From: Acidaminococcaceae bacterium
GTDB taxonomy: Bacteria > Bacillota > Negativicutes > Acidaminococcales > Acidaminococcaceae
Direction of reading: 5' to 3'
NCBI GenBank assembly: GCA_017443165.1
Contig: JAFSOW010000187.1
Coordinates: 1-5,968, forward strand
DNA: 5,968 nucleotides
The stretch's first letter is position 1. Each line of letters starts with the position of its first letter. The notes beneath the pieces are model-generated. The model saw only the letters and a program-made list of their open reading frames with translations. It had not been told where the DNA came from and made no database searches. This document shows, in pieces, positions 5,715-5,968 of the stretch. The position numbers and the translations under genes are program-made.

Positions 5715-5968
5715 ATGAAAAAGATTAGAATTATTACATTGTGTTTCGTTTTGTTATTTGGGCTTACAAGCCTTGCCTATGCAGAACTTCCAGCCAACCG
5801 TATTGCGTTAGGCGTGCAGTTGGGAGCAAGGTTTGAACAGGTGAAAAATGTATTTGGCATTCCTGACCGGGTGACGAAGAACGAAGTAAAATCGGAAGCC
5901 TACGGTGATTTTGTGGAGACAACTTTCATTTACGGTAATAATTCCATTGTTGTAAAGTTTTATAATGA
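5715..5968 (+). CDS. Exported protein, N-terminal part only; BamE/SmpA-like opening motif
   Basis: The gene runs off the window; 84 codons are visible with no stop. GAGGT (5704-5708) lies 6 nt before ATG 5715. The protein begins with a classic Sec signal: KK(I)R, a hydrophobic core at about 6-20, and a cleavage site AYA|E after A23. The mature start contains LGVQLGARFEQVKNVFGIPDRV (in two parts: LGVQLGARF at 32-40, then EQVKNVFGIPDRV at 41-53). This follows the pattern G-x-x-x-x-x-V-x-x-x-x-G-x-P seen in BamE/SmpA-OmlA-like domains, where it forms a helix and turn. There is no lipobox cysteine, unlike true BamE lipoproteins. I infer a small secreted or periplasmic protein; its function is unknown. 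It lies 65 bp after the membrane-protein gene and probably belongs to the same envelope block. Confidence 0.8.
   Translation, partial: MKKIRIITLCFVLLFGLTSLAYAELPANRIALGVQLGARFEQVKNVFGIPDRVTKNEVKSEAYGDFVETTFIYGNNSIVVKFYN

Overview
The window looks like chromosomal DNA from a low-to-moderate-GC anaerobe of the Bacillota, with Negativicutes (Veillonella/Dialister/Megasphaera-like) as my best but unproven guess. The reasons are strong purine-rich Shine-Dalgarno sites, sigma-A type promoters (several with an extended -10), very AT-rich intergenic DNA beside GC-richer genes, an ATP-type PEP carboxykinase, and a secreted DUF4163/DUF3298-type protein. All recognisable genes are on the + strand. I see no mobile element, CRISPR array, tRNA or rRNA.

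Layout. Bases 1-63 are the last 20 codons and stop of a GMP synthase gene (guaA), closed by a terminator (about 138-177). An AT-rich stretch follows with two candidate promoters leading to pckA (393-2006). A terminator (2057-2098) separates pckA from a MOFRL-type glycerate 2-kinase (2127-3362). That gene ends at a 19-bp hairpin terminator that could work in both directions (3417-3459). A promoter region (about 3461-3627) then leads to an envelope-type block: a secreted DUF4163/DUF3298-like protein (3628-4986), a small membrane protein of unknown function 30 bp downstream (5017-5649), and the start of another exported protein (5715 to the window edge) with a BamE/SmpA-like opening motif.

How the genes fit together. 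PckA interconverts oxaloacetate and PEP, and the glycerate kinase makes 2-phosphoglycerate, which enolase converts to PEP. The two neighbours therefore feed the same node of lower glycolysis/gluconeogenesis, although a terminator separates them. The last three genes are predicted to be exported or membrane-bound, are closely spaced, and have no strong terminator between them. They may be a cell-envelope operon of unknown role.

The most interesting points are three. The signal-peptide region of the DUF3298-like protein appears to carry a 26-codon in-frame insertion bounded by a near-repeat and containing hexapeptide repeats. The 8-mer TTCCGGAT recurs in both terminators that follow metabolic genes and in two coding sequences. 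The three-gene envelope block itself is uncharacterised.
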